NCBI RefSeq assembly: GCF_019145435.1
Contig: NZ_JAHSTS010000001.1
Location: 696,001 to 760,000, forward strand
Length of the DNA: 64,000 nt
Reading direction: 5' to 3'
DNA from: Pseudomonas ekonensis
GTDB lineage: Bacteria > Pseudomonadota > Gammaproteobacteria > Pseudomonadales > Pseudomonadaceae
A program made the translations under genes and the position numbers. This document shows positions 34,184 to 43,266 of the stretch, in pieces. The notes beneath the pieces were generated by a model that was given only the letters and a program-made list of their open reading frames with translations, did no database searches and was not told the origin of the DNA. Within the stretch, counting starts at the first letter, position 1. Each line of letters starts with the position of its first letter.

Positions 34184-35302
34184 GTGAGTCAACGATTGAC
34201 CCATAACGCCATTCAACGTCTTTTGCTCAAACGCTTCGCCCTCGCCGCAGCCACCTATGGATTGGCTTTGCTGCTGCTGTGGCTGGCGTATTTCAGCGGT
34301 CTCTACGACGACTCCCTGACCGGCGTCGCCGTCGGCAGCGCCCTGGTGGTGATCAGCCAGGCGAGCCTGTTCGCCGTGTTCTTTTCCGGCTGCAACCTGC
34401 GCTTTCCCGACCCCAGCCTGACCGAAGCGCAGGTGCTGGTCGGCCTCGGCTGGCAGACATGGCTGATCGCCCACCTGAACCAGGCCCGCGGTTCGTTCCT
34501 GGTGTTCTATGTGCTGATCCTGCTGTTCGGCCTGTTCCACCTGTCGCGCCGGGCCTTCATTCGCTGCACGGCGTTCGTCTTCTTCAGCTTCAGCGCCATC
34601 ACCCTGTGGGACGGCTATCACTTCCGCCTGCCGGACCCGGCGCTGGCGGCCCTGCAGGTGTGCGTCCTGCTGATGGTGCTGGTGTGGCTGGTGATCTACG
34701 CCCGGTTCGTCCAGACCTCCCGCCAGCGCATGCGCCAGCGGCGGTTCGCCTTACAGGCGCACCAGGACACCCTGCGCGGGATGATGCGCCAGCTCGAGGA
34801 TCTGGTGGCCACCGACGAACTGACCGGGCTGTTCAACCGCCGGCACTTCCTGCGCCTGGCCTCCCGCGAGCTGAACGCGATGGAGGCCGGGGTGGTGCAT
34901 GGCCTGGCGCTGATCGACCTCGACCACTTCAAGCGCATCAACGACCTGCACGGCCACGCCGCCGGCGACCAGGTGCTGCAAGCGTTCGCCGGGGTGGCCG
35001 GCGCCTGCCTGCGCGACGGTGACGTGCTGGCCCGCTACGGCGGCGAAGAGTTCGTGGTGCTGTTGCCCGACTGCAACGCCGAACGCCTGACCGCCTGCTG
35101 CGAGCGGCTGCGCCTGGCCTTCATGGACGTCGAGCTGGTGGGCCTGAGCGTGAAAAGCCTCAGCCTGTCGGCGGGCATGACGTTGCTTGAGCTGGGCGAC
35201 GACCTGGACGACGCCTTGCAGCGCGCCGACCAGGCGCTGTACCGGGCCAAGCGCGATGGGCGCAACCGCTGCGCGGCGGCATGGGAGAACGTCGATGCCT
35301 GA
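34184..35302 (+). CDS. sadC: Membrane diguanylate cyclase (SadC-like)
   Basis: A 372-residue protein with about five N-terminal membrane helices (residues 20-180, starting with FALAAATYGLALLLLWLAYF) and a C-terminal GGDEF domain (about 210-365). The active site is ARYGGEEFVVLLP, with the inhibitory I-site RDGD five residues upstream, so it should make cyclic di-GMP and be feedback-inhibited. DLDHFKRIND carries a metal-binding aspartate. The context matches P. aeruginosa sadC (PA4332), which promotes surface attachment, although my recollection is that SadC is longer there. The start is GTG; no strong ribosome-binding site is visible. It overlaps the ferredoxin reductase gene by 8 bases. Confidence 0.85.
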   Translation: MSQRLTHNAIQRLLLKRFALAAATYGLALLLLWLAYFSGLYDDSLTGVAVGSALVVISQASLFAVFFSGCNLRFPDPSLTEAQVLVGLGWQTWLIAHLNQARGSFLVFYVLILLFGLFHLSRRAFIRCTAFVFFSFSAITLWDGYHFRLPDPALAALQVCVLLMVLVWLVIYARFVQTSRQRMRQRRFALQAHQDTLRGMMRQLEDLVATDELTGLFNRRHFLRLASRELNAMEAGVVHGLALIDLDHFKRINDLHGHAAGDQVLQAFAGVAGACLRDGDVLARYGGEEFVVLLPDCNAERLTACCERLRLAFMDVELVGLSVKSLSLSAGMTLLELGDDLDDALQRADQALYRAKRDGRNRCAAAWENVDA

Positions 35303-36230
35303 ATTGCGGGTGGGAGAGCGCAGTTGGTCGGTGGCGCCGGGCAGCAACCTGCTCGACGCCTTGAACGGCAACGGCGTGGCGGTGCCTTACAGCTGCCGCG
35401 CCGGCAGTTGCCATGCCTGCCTGGTGCAATGCGTGCAGGGCCTGCCCGCCGACAGCCGCCCGGACGCCTTGAGCGCCGACCAGCGCCGCGAGGGCTGGCG
35501 CCTGGCCTGCCAATGCCAGGTGATCGAGGACTTGCAGGTGCACGCGTTCGATCCGCTGACGGACGGTCGCCCGGCGGTCGTCGAAGCGCTGGACTGGCTC
35601 AGCGACAGCGTCCTGCGCTTGCGCCTGGTTCCGCAACAGCCGCTGCGCTACCGCGCCGGGCAGCATCTGGTGCTGTGGGCCGGCTCTGTGGCGCGGCCGT
35701 ATTCGCTGGCGAGCCTGCCCCAGGAGGACCGCTTTCTGGAGTTCCACCTCGATTGCCGCCTGCCGGGCGCGTTCAGCGACGCGGCCCGCCGTCTGCGCAT
35801 CGGCGATCCGCTGCGCCTGGGCGAACTGCGCGGCGGCGCGCTGCACTATGACCCGGACTGGCAGGCGCGCCCGTTGTGGCTGCTGGCCGCCGGCACTGGC
35901 CTTGCGCCGTTGTTCGGCATCCTGCGCGAGGCGCTGCGCCAGGATCACCAGGGCGCCATCCGCGTCATTCACCTGGCCCATGACGCCGCCCAGCACTACC
36001 TCGCCAAACCCTTGCAGGCCCTGGCCGCGCAGCGGGACAACCTGTCCGTCGAGCTGTGGACGACGACCGAGGCGCCCGCCGCTTTGGCGCAACTGCGGCT
36101 TGTTTCCCGGCAAACCCTGGCCTTAGTCTGCGGTTCGAGCGCCAGTGTCGATGCGTTTTCCAAGCGTCTGTTCCTGGCCGGATTGCCGCGCAACCAACTG
36201 CTGGCCGACGTCTTCCTCGGCCACGCCTGA
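35295..36230 (+). CDS. [2Fe-2S] ferredoxin / NAD(P)H-flavin oxidoreductase fusion
   Basis: A 311-residue reductase in three parts. The N-terminal plant-type ferredoxin domain has cluster cysteines in YSCRAGSCHACLVQC and a fourth in LACQCQV. An FAD-binding barrel follows with the flavin motif RPYSLASLP, and then an NAD(P)-binding domain with LAAGTGLAPLFGILR. Such proteins pass electrons from NAD(P)H through FAD and the cluster to an oxygenase or other acceptor. The partner is unknown; no oxygenase gene is adjacent. It overlaps the diguanylate cyclase gene and is followed 38 bases later by an enoyl-CoA hydratase gene, the same order as PA4332-PA4330. Confidence 0.9.
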   Translation: MPELRVGERSWSVAPGSNLLDALNGNGVAVPYSCRAGSCHACLVQCVQGLPADSRPDALSADQRREGWRLACQCQVIEDLQVHAFDPLTDGRPAVVEALDWLSDSVLRLRLVPQQPLRYRAGQHLVLWAGSVARPYSLASLPQEDRFLEFHLDCRLPGAFSDAARRLRIGDPLRLGELRGGALHYDPDWQARPLWLLAAGTGLAPLFGILREALRQDHQGAIRVIHLAHDAAQHYLAKPLQALAAQRDNLSVELWTTTEAPAALAQLRLVSRQTLALVCGSSASVDAFSKRLFLAGLPRNQLLADVFLGHA

Positions 36231-36268
36231 GCGCGAGCCACAAGGATCCTCACCGACCGGGAGTCGCC

Positions 36269-37018
36269 ATGACCGAAGCCATCCTGCTGCAACGCGAGCG
36301 TGGTTTGCTCACCCTGCGCCTCAACCGCCCCGACAAGAAGAACGCCCTGACCCGGGCCATGTACAGCCGCCTGGCCGAAGCGCTGAAGGAGGCGGACGCC
36401 GACCCTGAAATCAACGCCGTGCTGATCGCCGGCAGCGCCGATTGCTTCACGGCGGGCAACGACATCGCCGACTTCATCCAGCAGCCGCCGAACGACCTCG
36501 ACAGCCCGGTGTTCCACTTCATGCTCAGCCTGCTGGAGTGCCGCAAGCCGGTGGTCGCTGCGGTGGCCGGGCCGGCGGTGGGCATCGGCACCACGCTGCT
36601 GCTGCATTGCGATCTGGTCTACGTCAGCCGCGATGCGAAGCTGCGCATGCCGTTCGTCAACCTCGGCCTGTGCCCCGAGTTCGGCTCCAGCCTGATCCTG
36701 CCGCGCCTGCTCGGGCACGCCAAAGCGGCCGAACTGTTGCTGCTCGGCGAAGGCTTCACCGGTGAGCAGGCGGCACAGTGGGGCATCGCCTGCGAGGCGT
36801 TGGGCAGCGGCGAAGCGGCGTTGGCCAAGGCACGGGAGATGGCGTTGCGGTTCGACGAGATGCCGGCGCAAGCGGTGCGCATCAGCAAGCAGTTGATGAA
36901 GGCGCCGGACCGCGAACGGATCCGCCAGGTGATCGAGGAAGAGGGCGCGCTGTTCACCCAACGGCTGCGCTCGCCGGAGGCGTTGGCGGCGTTGACCGGG
37001 TTCATCAAGCGGCACTGA
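36269..37018 (+). CDS. Enoyl-CoA hydratase/isomerase family protein
   Basis: A 249-residue crotonase-fold enzyme. The oxyanion-hole loops are visible: KKNALTRAMYSRL near residue 25, SADCFTAGNDIADFI near 60 and GPAVGIGTTLLLHCDLVY near 105. The catalytic-region segment MPFVNLGLCPEFGSS follows, with a glutamate at the usual position for hydratase chemistry. It acts on CoA thioesters in the cytoplasm, but whether as hydratase, isomerase or another crotonase cannot be told. It completes the three-gene run with the diguanylate cyclase and the ferredoxin reductase. The start follows GGGAG. Confidence 0.9.
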   Translation: MTEAILLQRERGLLTLRLNRPDKKNALTRAMYSRLAEALKEADADPEINAVLIAGSADCFTAGNDIADFIQQPPNDLDSPVFHFMLSLLECRKPVVAAVAGPAVGIGTTLLLHCDLVYVSRDAKLRMPFVNLGLCPEFGSSLILPRLLGHAKAAELLLLGEGFTGEQAAQWGIACEALGSGEAALAKAREMALRFDEMPAQAVRISKQLMKAPDRERIRQVIEEEGALFTQRLRSPEALAALTGFIKRH

Positions 37019-37043
37019 GCTGTTCGTTGGCTGTTCCGGACTC

Positions 37044-37150
37044 ATCGCTGGCAAGCCAGCTCCCACAAGGTTCGAGGGTGTCCACAAAAATGCAGCGTCG
37101 CCACAAAATACTGTGGGAGCTGCGGTGCGACGACGCGACTTGCCAGCGAT
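37044..37150. repeat. REPIN with a composite right arm
   Basis: The left arm (37044-37067) is a standard REP. The right arm (37112-37150) begins as the same REP (TGTGGGAGCTG), switches to CGGTGCGACGACGCGA of another repeat family, and returns to the REP end (CTTGCCAGCGAT). The remaining gap between the converging genes holds only the pyruvate kinase terminator. Confidence 0.75.
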
Positions 37151-37190
37151 GAGGCCCCGCCAGACTGAAACTCTTAAGGTTCAGAAAACA

Positions 37191-37222
37191 AAAAGCCCCG
37201 GCACTTGAATGCCGGGGCTTTT
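37191..37222 (-). terminator. Intrinsic terminator of the pyruvate kinase gene
   Basis: AAAAGCCCCGGCA / TGCCGGGGCTTTT forms a 13-bp stem with a 6-base loop, followed on the minus strand by T-rich sequence. It lies 20 bases after the pyruvate kinase stop. Confidence 0.85.
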
Positions 37223-37242
37223 GCGTTTCAGCGAACGGTCAC

Positions 37243-38694
37243 TCAGACCTGCGGGTCGCCCACGTGCAGGATCTTCATGCCGTTGGTGCCGCCGGTGGTG
37301 TGGTAGCTGTCGCCCTTGGTCAGGATGACCCAGTCGCCTTTCTCCACCACGCCGCGCTTGGTCAGCTCGTCGATGGCTTTCTGGCTGACTTCGCTCGGCG
37401 GCAGGGACGCCGGGTCGAACGGGATGGTGTACACGCCACGGAACATCGCCGCGCGGGCCTGGGCTTCACGGTGCGGGGTGAACGCGTAGATCGGCACCGA
37501 CGAGCGGATGCGCGACATGATCAGCGGGGTGTAGCCGCTTTCGGTCAGCGCGATGATCGCCTTCACGCCCGGGAAGTGGTTGGCGGTGTACATGGTCGCC
37601 AGCGCGATGCTTTCGTCGCAGCGCTCGAATTCCTTGCCGATGCGGTGGCTGGAGGTCTTGCTGGTCGGGTGCTTTTCGGCACCGACGCAGATGCGCGCCA
37701 TCGCCTGCACGGCTTCCAGCGGGTACTGGCCGGCGGCGGATTCGGCCGAGAGCATCACGGCGTCGGTGTAGTCGAGCACGGCGTTGGCCACGTCGGACAC
37801 TTCGGCGCGGGTCGGCATCGGGTTCTGGATCATCGACTCCATCATCTGGGTCGCGACGATCACGGCCTTGTTGTGGCGGCGCGCGTGCAGAATGATCTTC
37901 TTCTGGATGCCCACCAGCTCGGCGTCGCCGATCTCCACGCCCAGGTCGCCACGGGCGACCATCACCGCGTCGGAAGCCTTGATCAGGCCGTCGAGGGTTT
38001 CGTCGTCGGCCACGGCTTCGGCGCGTTCGATCTTGGCCACCAGCCAGGCGGTGCCGCCGGCCTCGTCGCGCAGTTGACGGGCGTATTCCATGTCGGCGGC
38101 GTCGCGCGGGAAGGACACGGCGAGGTAGTCGACTTCCATTTCGGCGGCGAGCTTGATGTCGGCCTTGTCTTTATCGGTCAGGGCCGGCGCGGTCAGGCCG
38201 CCGCCGCGACGGTTGATGCCTTTGTGGTCGGACAGCGGGCCGCCGATGGTCACCACGCAGTGCAGCTCGGTGGCGGTGGCGGTTTCGACGCGCATCACCA
38301 CGCGGCCGTCGTCGAGCAGCAGCTCGTCGCCCACGCCGCAGTCCTTGACCAGGTCCGGGTAGTCGATGCCGACCACCTGCTGGTTGCCTTCGGTCAGCGG
38401 ATGGCTGGTGGAGAAGGTGAAGGTGTCACCGATCTTCAGCTCGATGCGCTTGTTGGCGAATTTGGCGATACGGATCTTCGGGCCTTGCAGGTCACCCAGC
38501 AGCGCCACGAAGCGGCCGTGCTTGGCGGCCAGCTCGCGCACCAGCCTGGCGCGAGCCTTGTGCTCGTCCGGGGTGCCGTGGGAGAAGTTCAGGCGGGCGA
38601 CGTCCAGGCCAGCCAGAATCAGCTGTTCGAGAACTTCCGGCGAGTGACTGGCCGGGCCAAGGGTAGCGACGATTTTGGTACGACGGACGGACAT
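37243..38694 (-). CDS. pyk: Pyruvate kinase
   Basis: A 483-residue pyruvate kinase, making pyruvate and ATP from phosphoenolpyruvate and ADP, the last step of glycolysis and of the Entner-Doudoroff route in this genus. The N-terminal RRTKIVATLGPASHSPEVLE is diagnostic. The substrate and metal motif MVARGDLGVEIGDAELVG and the active-site ATQMMESMIQNPMPTRAEVSD lie mid-protein, and the C-terminal allosteric domain ends the protein. The start is MSVRRTK, behind GAGGAG; a longer in-frame version is rejected. It matches PA4329 (pykA) by position. An intrinsic terminator follows. Confidence 0.95.
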   Translation of the reverse strand: MSVRRTKIVATLGPASHSPEVLEQLILAGLDVARLNFSHGTPDEHKARARLVRELAAKHGRFVALLGDLQGPKIRIAKFANKRIELKIGDTFTFSTSHPLTEGNQQVVGIDYPDLVKDCGVGDELLLDDGRVVMRVETATATELHCVVTIGGPLSDHKGINRRGGGLTAPALTDKDKADIKLAAEMEVDYLAVSFPRDAADMEYARQLRDEAGGTAWLVAKIERAEAVADDETLDGLIKASDAVMVARGDLGVEIGDAELVGIQKKIILHARRHNKAVIVATQMMESMIQNPMPTRAEVSDVANAVLDYTDAVMLSAESAAGQYPLEAVQAMARICVGAEKHPTSKTSSHRIGKEFERCDESIALATMYTANHFPGVKAIIALTESGYTPLIMSRIRSSVPIYAFTPHREAQARAAMFRGVYTIPFDPASLPPSEVSQKAIDELTKRGVVEKGDWVILTKGDSYHTTGGTNGMKILHVGDPQV

Positions 38695-38865
38695 GCAAAG
38701 ACTCCTCAGGTTCAAGCGCCAGCGAAGGCTACTATGCTCTTGGGGTGTAGTCATTGTTCGTTTGCACTACTTAACGTTTTCTTTTTTGAACGCGACAATC
38801 GGCACAAACGGTTCTGAAGATTTCCCGCCCCGGGTCGATACAGAGCTCAAGACAGGAGAACCCCC

Positions 38866-39252
38866 ATGCGATTGTTGCCCATTGCCGCCCTTGCCCTCAG
38901 CGTCCTCGCCGTGACGGGCTGCACCCGTTGGTCGATGAACCACCACCTGAACAACGCCTACAGCGCCTACGACCGGGGCAACTGCGAGCAGGTGATGCTC
39001 GAGCTGTCCAAGGTCGAACGCGCCAGCCGGGCCCGGCCTTACGTGTGGCCGGAAGTGTCGATGATGCGCGGCCAGTGCCTGGAACGGCAGAAGATGTTCA
39101 TCGACGCGGCCCAGACCTACCAGTTCATCATCGCCTCGTACCCCGACAGCGAATACGCCTACCGCGCCCGCGCGCGCCTGGAGACCCTGCAGAGCCTGGG
39201 CCATTACCCGACCCGCAGCGCCGCCGCGCCGGTGGTTCCGACCCGCTTCTGA
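38866..39252 (+). CDS. Small lipoprotein with TPR-like helices
   Basis: A 128-residue protein with a lipoprotein signal peptide ending in the lipobox LAVTGC (Cys about residue 19), so it is lipid-anchored in the envelope. The mature part is helical and contains tetratricopeptide-like features (AYSAYDRGNCEQVMLELSK and AQTYQFIIASYPDSEYAYRARARLE), like the tail of BamD/YbgF-type repeats. The start follows ACAGGAGAA at good spacing. It is near the PilZ gene, as in P. aeruginosa (about PA4326). A protein-binding scaffold role is plausible but not shown. Confidence 0.82.
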   Translation: MRLLPIAALALSVLAVTGCTRWSMNHHLNNAYSAYDRGNCEQVMLELSKVERASRARPYVWPEVSMMRGQCLERQKMFIDAAQTYQFIIASYPDSEYAYRARARLETLQSLGHYPTRSAAAPVVPTRF

Positions 39253-39477
39253 TGGCGGTTGTCATACAAAAGCTGTCGGCGTGTACAACCTGAGCTATAG
39301 TCGAATCATTCCGGTCCGGCCACGGGCCCGGCCGGAGCAACACCTGCGACTGGCCGTAGTCAGGTGACGGCGATGCAGCGACCGTCACACCGGAAGCGGG
39401 GAGAGCGGGCCTTGGGCAGTGACCCGTTCCGAAGCACAGTGCGGCCCGGGCACAGGGCCTTGCGTGGCGATACGCTC

Positions 39478-39837
39478 ATGTTTACCGAACGTCGGATCGA
39501 ACGGCACCAATTGCCGTATTTCTTGCGGGTGTTCAACAGCGTCACCGACCGGCCCATCGGCTTTCTCGGTAACGTCTCCGAAGACGGGCTGATGCTCATC
39601 AGCCAGTTGCCGATGATGATCGGCGCGGAATTCGGCCTGCGTCTCAAGATTCCCGGGAGCGACGGTTGCCAGCAGGTGATCGACCTCACCGCGTGCTGCC
39701 TGTGGTGCCATGAAGACGCCACCCCCCGGCATTACGACGCCGGCTTCAGCCTGCACCGGCCGCCGCCGGAATACGGGCAACTGGTCGAGGCCTTGCAGCA
39801 GTACTTCAGTTTTCAGCCGTTGCCGGCTTCGGTGTGA
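39478..39837 (+). CDS. PilZ-domain protein
   Basis: A 119-residue single-domain PilZ protein. The cyclic di-GMP signature is present: RRIER near the N-terminus (RxxxR) and NVSEDG about 25 residues later ((D/N)xSxxG). It is therefore a likely c-di-GMP receptor, and a diguanylate cyclase is encoded 4 kb away. The ATG giving MFTERRIERHQ is chosen; a start 114 bases upstream would add basic sequence without family support. A TATAGT hexamer at 39296-39301 could be the -10 of its promoter. The TcA operon begins 362 bases after its stop, which breaks the conserved gene order. Confidence 0.82.
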   Translation: MFTERRIERHQLPYFLRVFNSVTDRPIGFLGNVSEDGLMLISQLPMMIGAEFGLRLKIPGSDGCQQVIDLTACCLWCHEDATPRHYDAGFSLHRPPPEYGQLVEALQQYFSFQPLPASV

Positions 39838-40101
39838 TATTCCCCCGTCCCAAAGTGTAGTGAGCGGGCTCATTTTCCGATTCAGTCATATTTCTCAAAC
39901 CGAAATGTGGATGAACGCGGGAGTGAGCTTGATCACCATCGTTTCGACTCACTGAGCAGTCATATCGAACCCCGTCTACATGATTGCCTGGATACGTCTG
40001 AGCGTGTTTGCGCAGGTAGTTTTTTTGGAGGGCGGTTCACTATCTTCATGCGCGCTGCGGTGATGTCAGAACACTCGGCCTCTAGTCAACCCGTTGGTCG
40101 G

Positions 40102-40121
40102 GACTGTCAGACTTTACAGGT
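40102..40121 (+). promoter_or_regulatory. Lux-box-like dyad upstream of the TcA operon
   Basis: GACTGTCAGACTTTACAGGT matches the tcB dyad at 16 of 20 positions, in the same orientation relative to its gene and with the same AC centre, and fits CT-N12-AG. A TATATC hexamer at 40144-40149 is suitably placed as a -10 element. The start codon lies about 80 bases downstream. The rest of the gap from 39838 shows no gene. Confidence 0.6.
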
Positions 40122-40199
40122 GTCAATCGAATGGGCGATTGGCTATATCTGGCTTATAGCAGCCTGCTGCTCATTCGCGCAGATAGAGGAACTGACGTC

Positions 40200-43100
40200 A
40201 TGTCTGATAATAGTGGCGAACCAATAGCTACAAATGAGGATTTCAAAGGGACGGAGACTGACCCAGGGGCCGACGCTGAAAGACCTCCTCTCTGCACTAG
40301 GCCAGGCCAAGACACACTGGTGGTGTCACCGGTGGCATTTCACTTTACTGGAATTCCATTTGGAACCCATAAATATGAACTGGTTAATGAAGTAAGCGGG
40401 CAGACTTATACGGGTACGACGTTTGACAATGGAAGTTTTTTCAGGGATGTGAATCTCGCTAATGGCAACGCGCGATTCAAAGCCAGGTATCACATAAGTG
40501 GAAAACCCTCTGAGTGGTCTCCTACACGGGCGTTTTACGTTGCGACCAAGCCCGCGCTGACCTTCCCTGTGCCAGGTACGTTAATTGATCGTAAAACGAC
40601 CTTTAGGGGAACCAGAGATACAGATTCACGCACGAGCACCATTCTTGCATATAACACCTCCGACTTCAGGTCGGCGACGCAAACTGGGTCAAACTCATGG
40701 AACCATCAACCTGTCGATGATCTTCCTGCCGGACCCCTTACAGTTTACGTGCAGTATTACATCCCGCTCGGAGGGATGGAGCCAGTTACCTATAATTTCA
40801 TCGTCGAGGGCCCTCCAGAAATTACCTCGCCGAAAGCTAACGATGTCGTGCGTGAGAAACGACCAGAAGTCTCAGGGACGGGCTCCAACGGTACAACAGT
40901 TACAGTGTTTCGACAGGGGGGGGCAGGCGGATCTTACGGCAGTACAACTGTGGCCAATCGCACTTGGAAAGTAAGACTTACTCAAGACTTACCAGAGGGA
41001 AGGTTCGTTTTCCATGCACAGGCAAAGGTCGGGTCGGAATCGGTTGGTTGGTCGGAGCCAATAGCCGTCACCGTAGATCTGACACCCAATACACCCACTA
41101 TCACTGCTCCGGGAGCAAACTCGATACAGGATCGATCTTTCACACTTTCCGGAACAGGAACCGAATCCGGTGCCACTTTGAGGGCGTTTTTGGATTTGAC
41201 GGAAACCAAAGTCGGAGAAGCCTCTGCCGCAGGGAATAATTGGAACGTACAGGTCAATCTAGAGCCAGGGCAACGCTCACTGGTTGTTCAGCAAATTGTC
41301 AACAACCGACCTTCTGTCAGAAGCATCCCCCGCGCCTTCAAGATCCGCCCCCCAGCCCTGACCGCCGTCACCGCCACCCCCTCCGGCACCAGCGTGAAGT
41401 TCACAGGCGCCGGCCACACAGGTGCCACGGTGCAGATCTCGGTGGTGAGCGGGCCCGGTGGCATGGCTCCGCCCAATGCGACGGTCACCTCGGGACGCTG
41501 GGAAACCACCGCTTCCAACTGGCCTTTCGGCACCTACCAACTCAGGGCGATCCAGAAAGTCCCGGACAACGCCGGCGGCTGGATCGAATCCCTGCCGTAC
41601 GCCTTCACTGTCAGTCATGTGTTCCCCGATCCGTACGAGGTGACGTTCACGAGGGATTATCAGCCGACCTTCTCGGGCAAGGGCTTCACCGGTGCGAGAG
41701 TGAGGCTCTATGACGAGGGCGGAGCCACCCAGCCGGCTCCTGAAGCCCCGGTCGTCGGTGGTCAATGGTCGAGCAGGGCTTCTCAGGTATGGGGGCCGAC
41801 ATGGCTGCGCCCCGTTCACATCAAACAGTTCCTGAACGGTCAGGAGTCACCGAACTGGATCACCGTCAACGTCACCATCGCGCCCTTGGCTCCAACGATC
41901 AACCCACCGGTCGAGGACGGCCTGTCTCCGCAATTGAGCGGCACCTGCTGGCCGGGCGCGTGGGTCAACATCACGTTCAGCGACAGAGTCACCGTCCATA
42001 ATGTGATCGGTGCGGGAGGCACGTGGTCCTTCCGTCGCCCCACCGACTTCGCGCCCGAAGTCACCCACACCGTCACGGTCACCCAGACTGCGGCCAATCA
42101 GACTTCCCCGGAAGCCAGTCAGACCTTCTCGGTCGTTAAGCCTGTCCCCAAACCGATCATCACCTATCCGGCCAACAACGCCGAGGTGGGCCGTGACCTG
42201 ACCGTCCGCGGGCAAAACGGCATGGCCGGCGCCACGCTGCAGTTGCGCGATGCGAAATTCGACCGGCCCCTGGGCGCTCCCGTCACCTTGAGCCGCGATG
42301 GCGAATGGGAGGTCGACCTTCGAACGCTGGCATTCGGCCCCAATGCCATCGATGCGCAACAAGTGCGCAACAACCGACCGTCGGAGCGCAGTGACCAGGT
42401 CAGTTTCGATGTGGTGCTGTTGTCGCCCGTGATCGAGGTTCCGGCAGAGGGCCAGAAACTGTCGCGCACCTCGACGCTGTCGGGTACCGGCATGAAGGGC
42501 GGCCTGGTCGAAGTCATGCTGCGGGATCCGGATACGGTGCTGCTCAGCGATCTTGAGGTGGGCGGCGACGGTCGCTGGCAGGGCGAGGTGACGTTGCCGG
42601 TCGGCAACAAAGTCTTGACGGTCCGGCAGACCTTCGACGGACAAACCTCGCAATACAGCGCCCGACGCACTTACAGCGTGGTGCCGCCTGCGCCCTATGT
42701 CGAAACCCCGGCGGAGGATGAGCACGTCGGTCGGCACGTGACGGTGTCCGGGTTCGCCACGCCGGGTGACACCGTGACGGTCAGGCTGGGCACCGGCCAG
42801 CATTCGGTGCAGGCCCGCACCCCGGTGCTTGAGGATCGCACCTGGTCGGTGACCCTGGATTTCGACGTGCCCGGTGGCCGTCATGGTGTGCTGGCGGTGG
42901 CGTCATCAGAGGGCTTCGACTCGCAGGATTCGGCGACGCGGACGGTTCGCCTGGGCACGTTCATGCCCGTGTTCGAGCAGCCGGGCGCGGGGCGCTGGGT
43001 CACTTCCCCGGTGCTTTTCTCGGGGCAGGGAAAGCCAGGCAACGGGCGCGTATTGAGTTGGTACAACCCCGATCTGCGCTGGACGCCCGCCATTCCTGTG

Positions 43101-43241
43101 ACGGCCGCCGGCTGGCAAGGCACGGCGCAACAGGCGCTGCCACCGGGCGGCCATTGGTGCCGGTTCGTGCAGGACATCAGCGAAGGCACGACGGTGTCCG
43201 ACTGGGCAGACAGTCAGCGCTTCGAGGTGCCGCCCGAGTGA
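40200..43241 (+). CDS. Large Ig-like repeat protein at the head of the TcA operon
   Basis: A 1013-residue protein built of about ten repeats of 85-100 residues. Each opens with a proline-rich segment such as PVIEVPAEGQKLSRTSTLSG or PTITAPGANSIQDRSFTLSG, then SGTG.xxG..V and a GxW turn, and ends in (S)xxRxFxV: bacterial Ig-like (beta-sandwich) domains. There is no signal peptide or membrane anchor, like Tc subunits. The start is MSDNSGEP behind AGAGGAA; an ATG 69 bases upstream is less likely. The first third is much poorer in G+C than the rest, with a sharp change near 41330. Its operon position suggests an accessory adhesin or stabiliser of the toxin complex; this is inference. Confidence 0.75.
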   Translation: MSDNSGEPIATNEDFKGTETDPGADAERPPLCTRPGQDTLVVSPVAFHFTGIPFGTHKYELVNEVSGQTYTGTTFDNGSFFRDVNLANGNARFKARYHISGKPSEWSPTRAFYVATKPALTFPVPGTLIDRKTTFRGTRDTDSRTSTILAYNTSDFRSATQTGSNSWNHQPVDDLPAGPLTVYVQYYIPLGGMEPVTYNFIVEGPPEITSPKANDVVREKRPEVSGTGSNGTTVTVFRQGGAGGSYGSTTVANRTWKVRLTQDLPEGRFVFHAQAKVGSESVGWSEPIAVTVDLTPNTPTITAPGANSIQDRSFTLSGTGTESGATLRAFLDLTETKVGEASAAGNNWNVQVNLEPGQRSLVVQQIVNNRPSVRSIPRAFKIRPPALTAVTATPSGTSVKFTGAGHTGATVQISVVSGPGGMAPPNATVTSGRWETTASNWPFGTYQLRAIQKVPDNAGGWIESLPYAFTVSHVFPDPYEVTFTRDYQPTFSGKGFTGARVRLYDEGGATQPAPEAPVVGGQWSSRASQVWGPTWLRPVHIKQFLNGQESPNWITVNVTIAPLAPTINPPVEDGLSPQLSGTCWPGAWVNITFSDRVTVHNVIGAGGTWSFRRPTDFAPEVTHTVTVTQTAANQTSPEASQTFSVVKPVPKPIITYPANNAEVGRDLTVRGQNGMAGATLQLRDAKFDRPLGAPVTLSRDGEWEVDLRTLAFGPNAIDAQQVRNNRPSERSDQVSFDVVLLSPVIEVPAEGQKLSRTSTLSGTGMKGGLVEVMLRDPDTVLLSDLEVGGDGRWQGEVTLPVGNKVLTVRQTFDGQTSQYSARRTYSVVPPAPYVETPAEDEHVGRHVTVSGFATPGDTVTVRLGTGQHSVQARTPVLEDRTWSVTLDFDVPGGRHGVLAVASSEGFDSQDSATRTVRLGTFMPVFEQPGAGRWVTSPVLFSGQGKPGNGRVLSWYNPDLRWTPAIPVTAAGWQGTAQQALPPGGHWCRFVQDISEGTTVSDWADSQRFEVPPE

Positions 43242-43266
43242 CTGGTAACCGATGAGCGGTAGCGTC

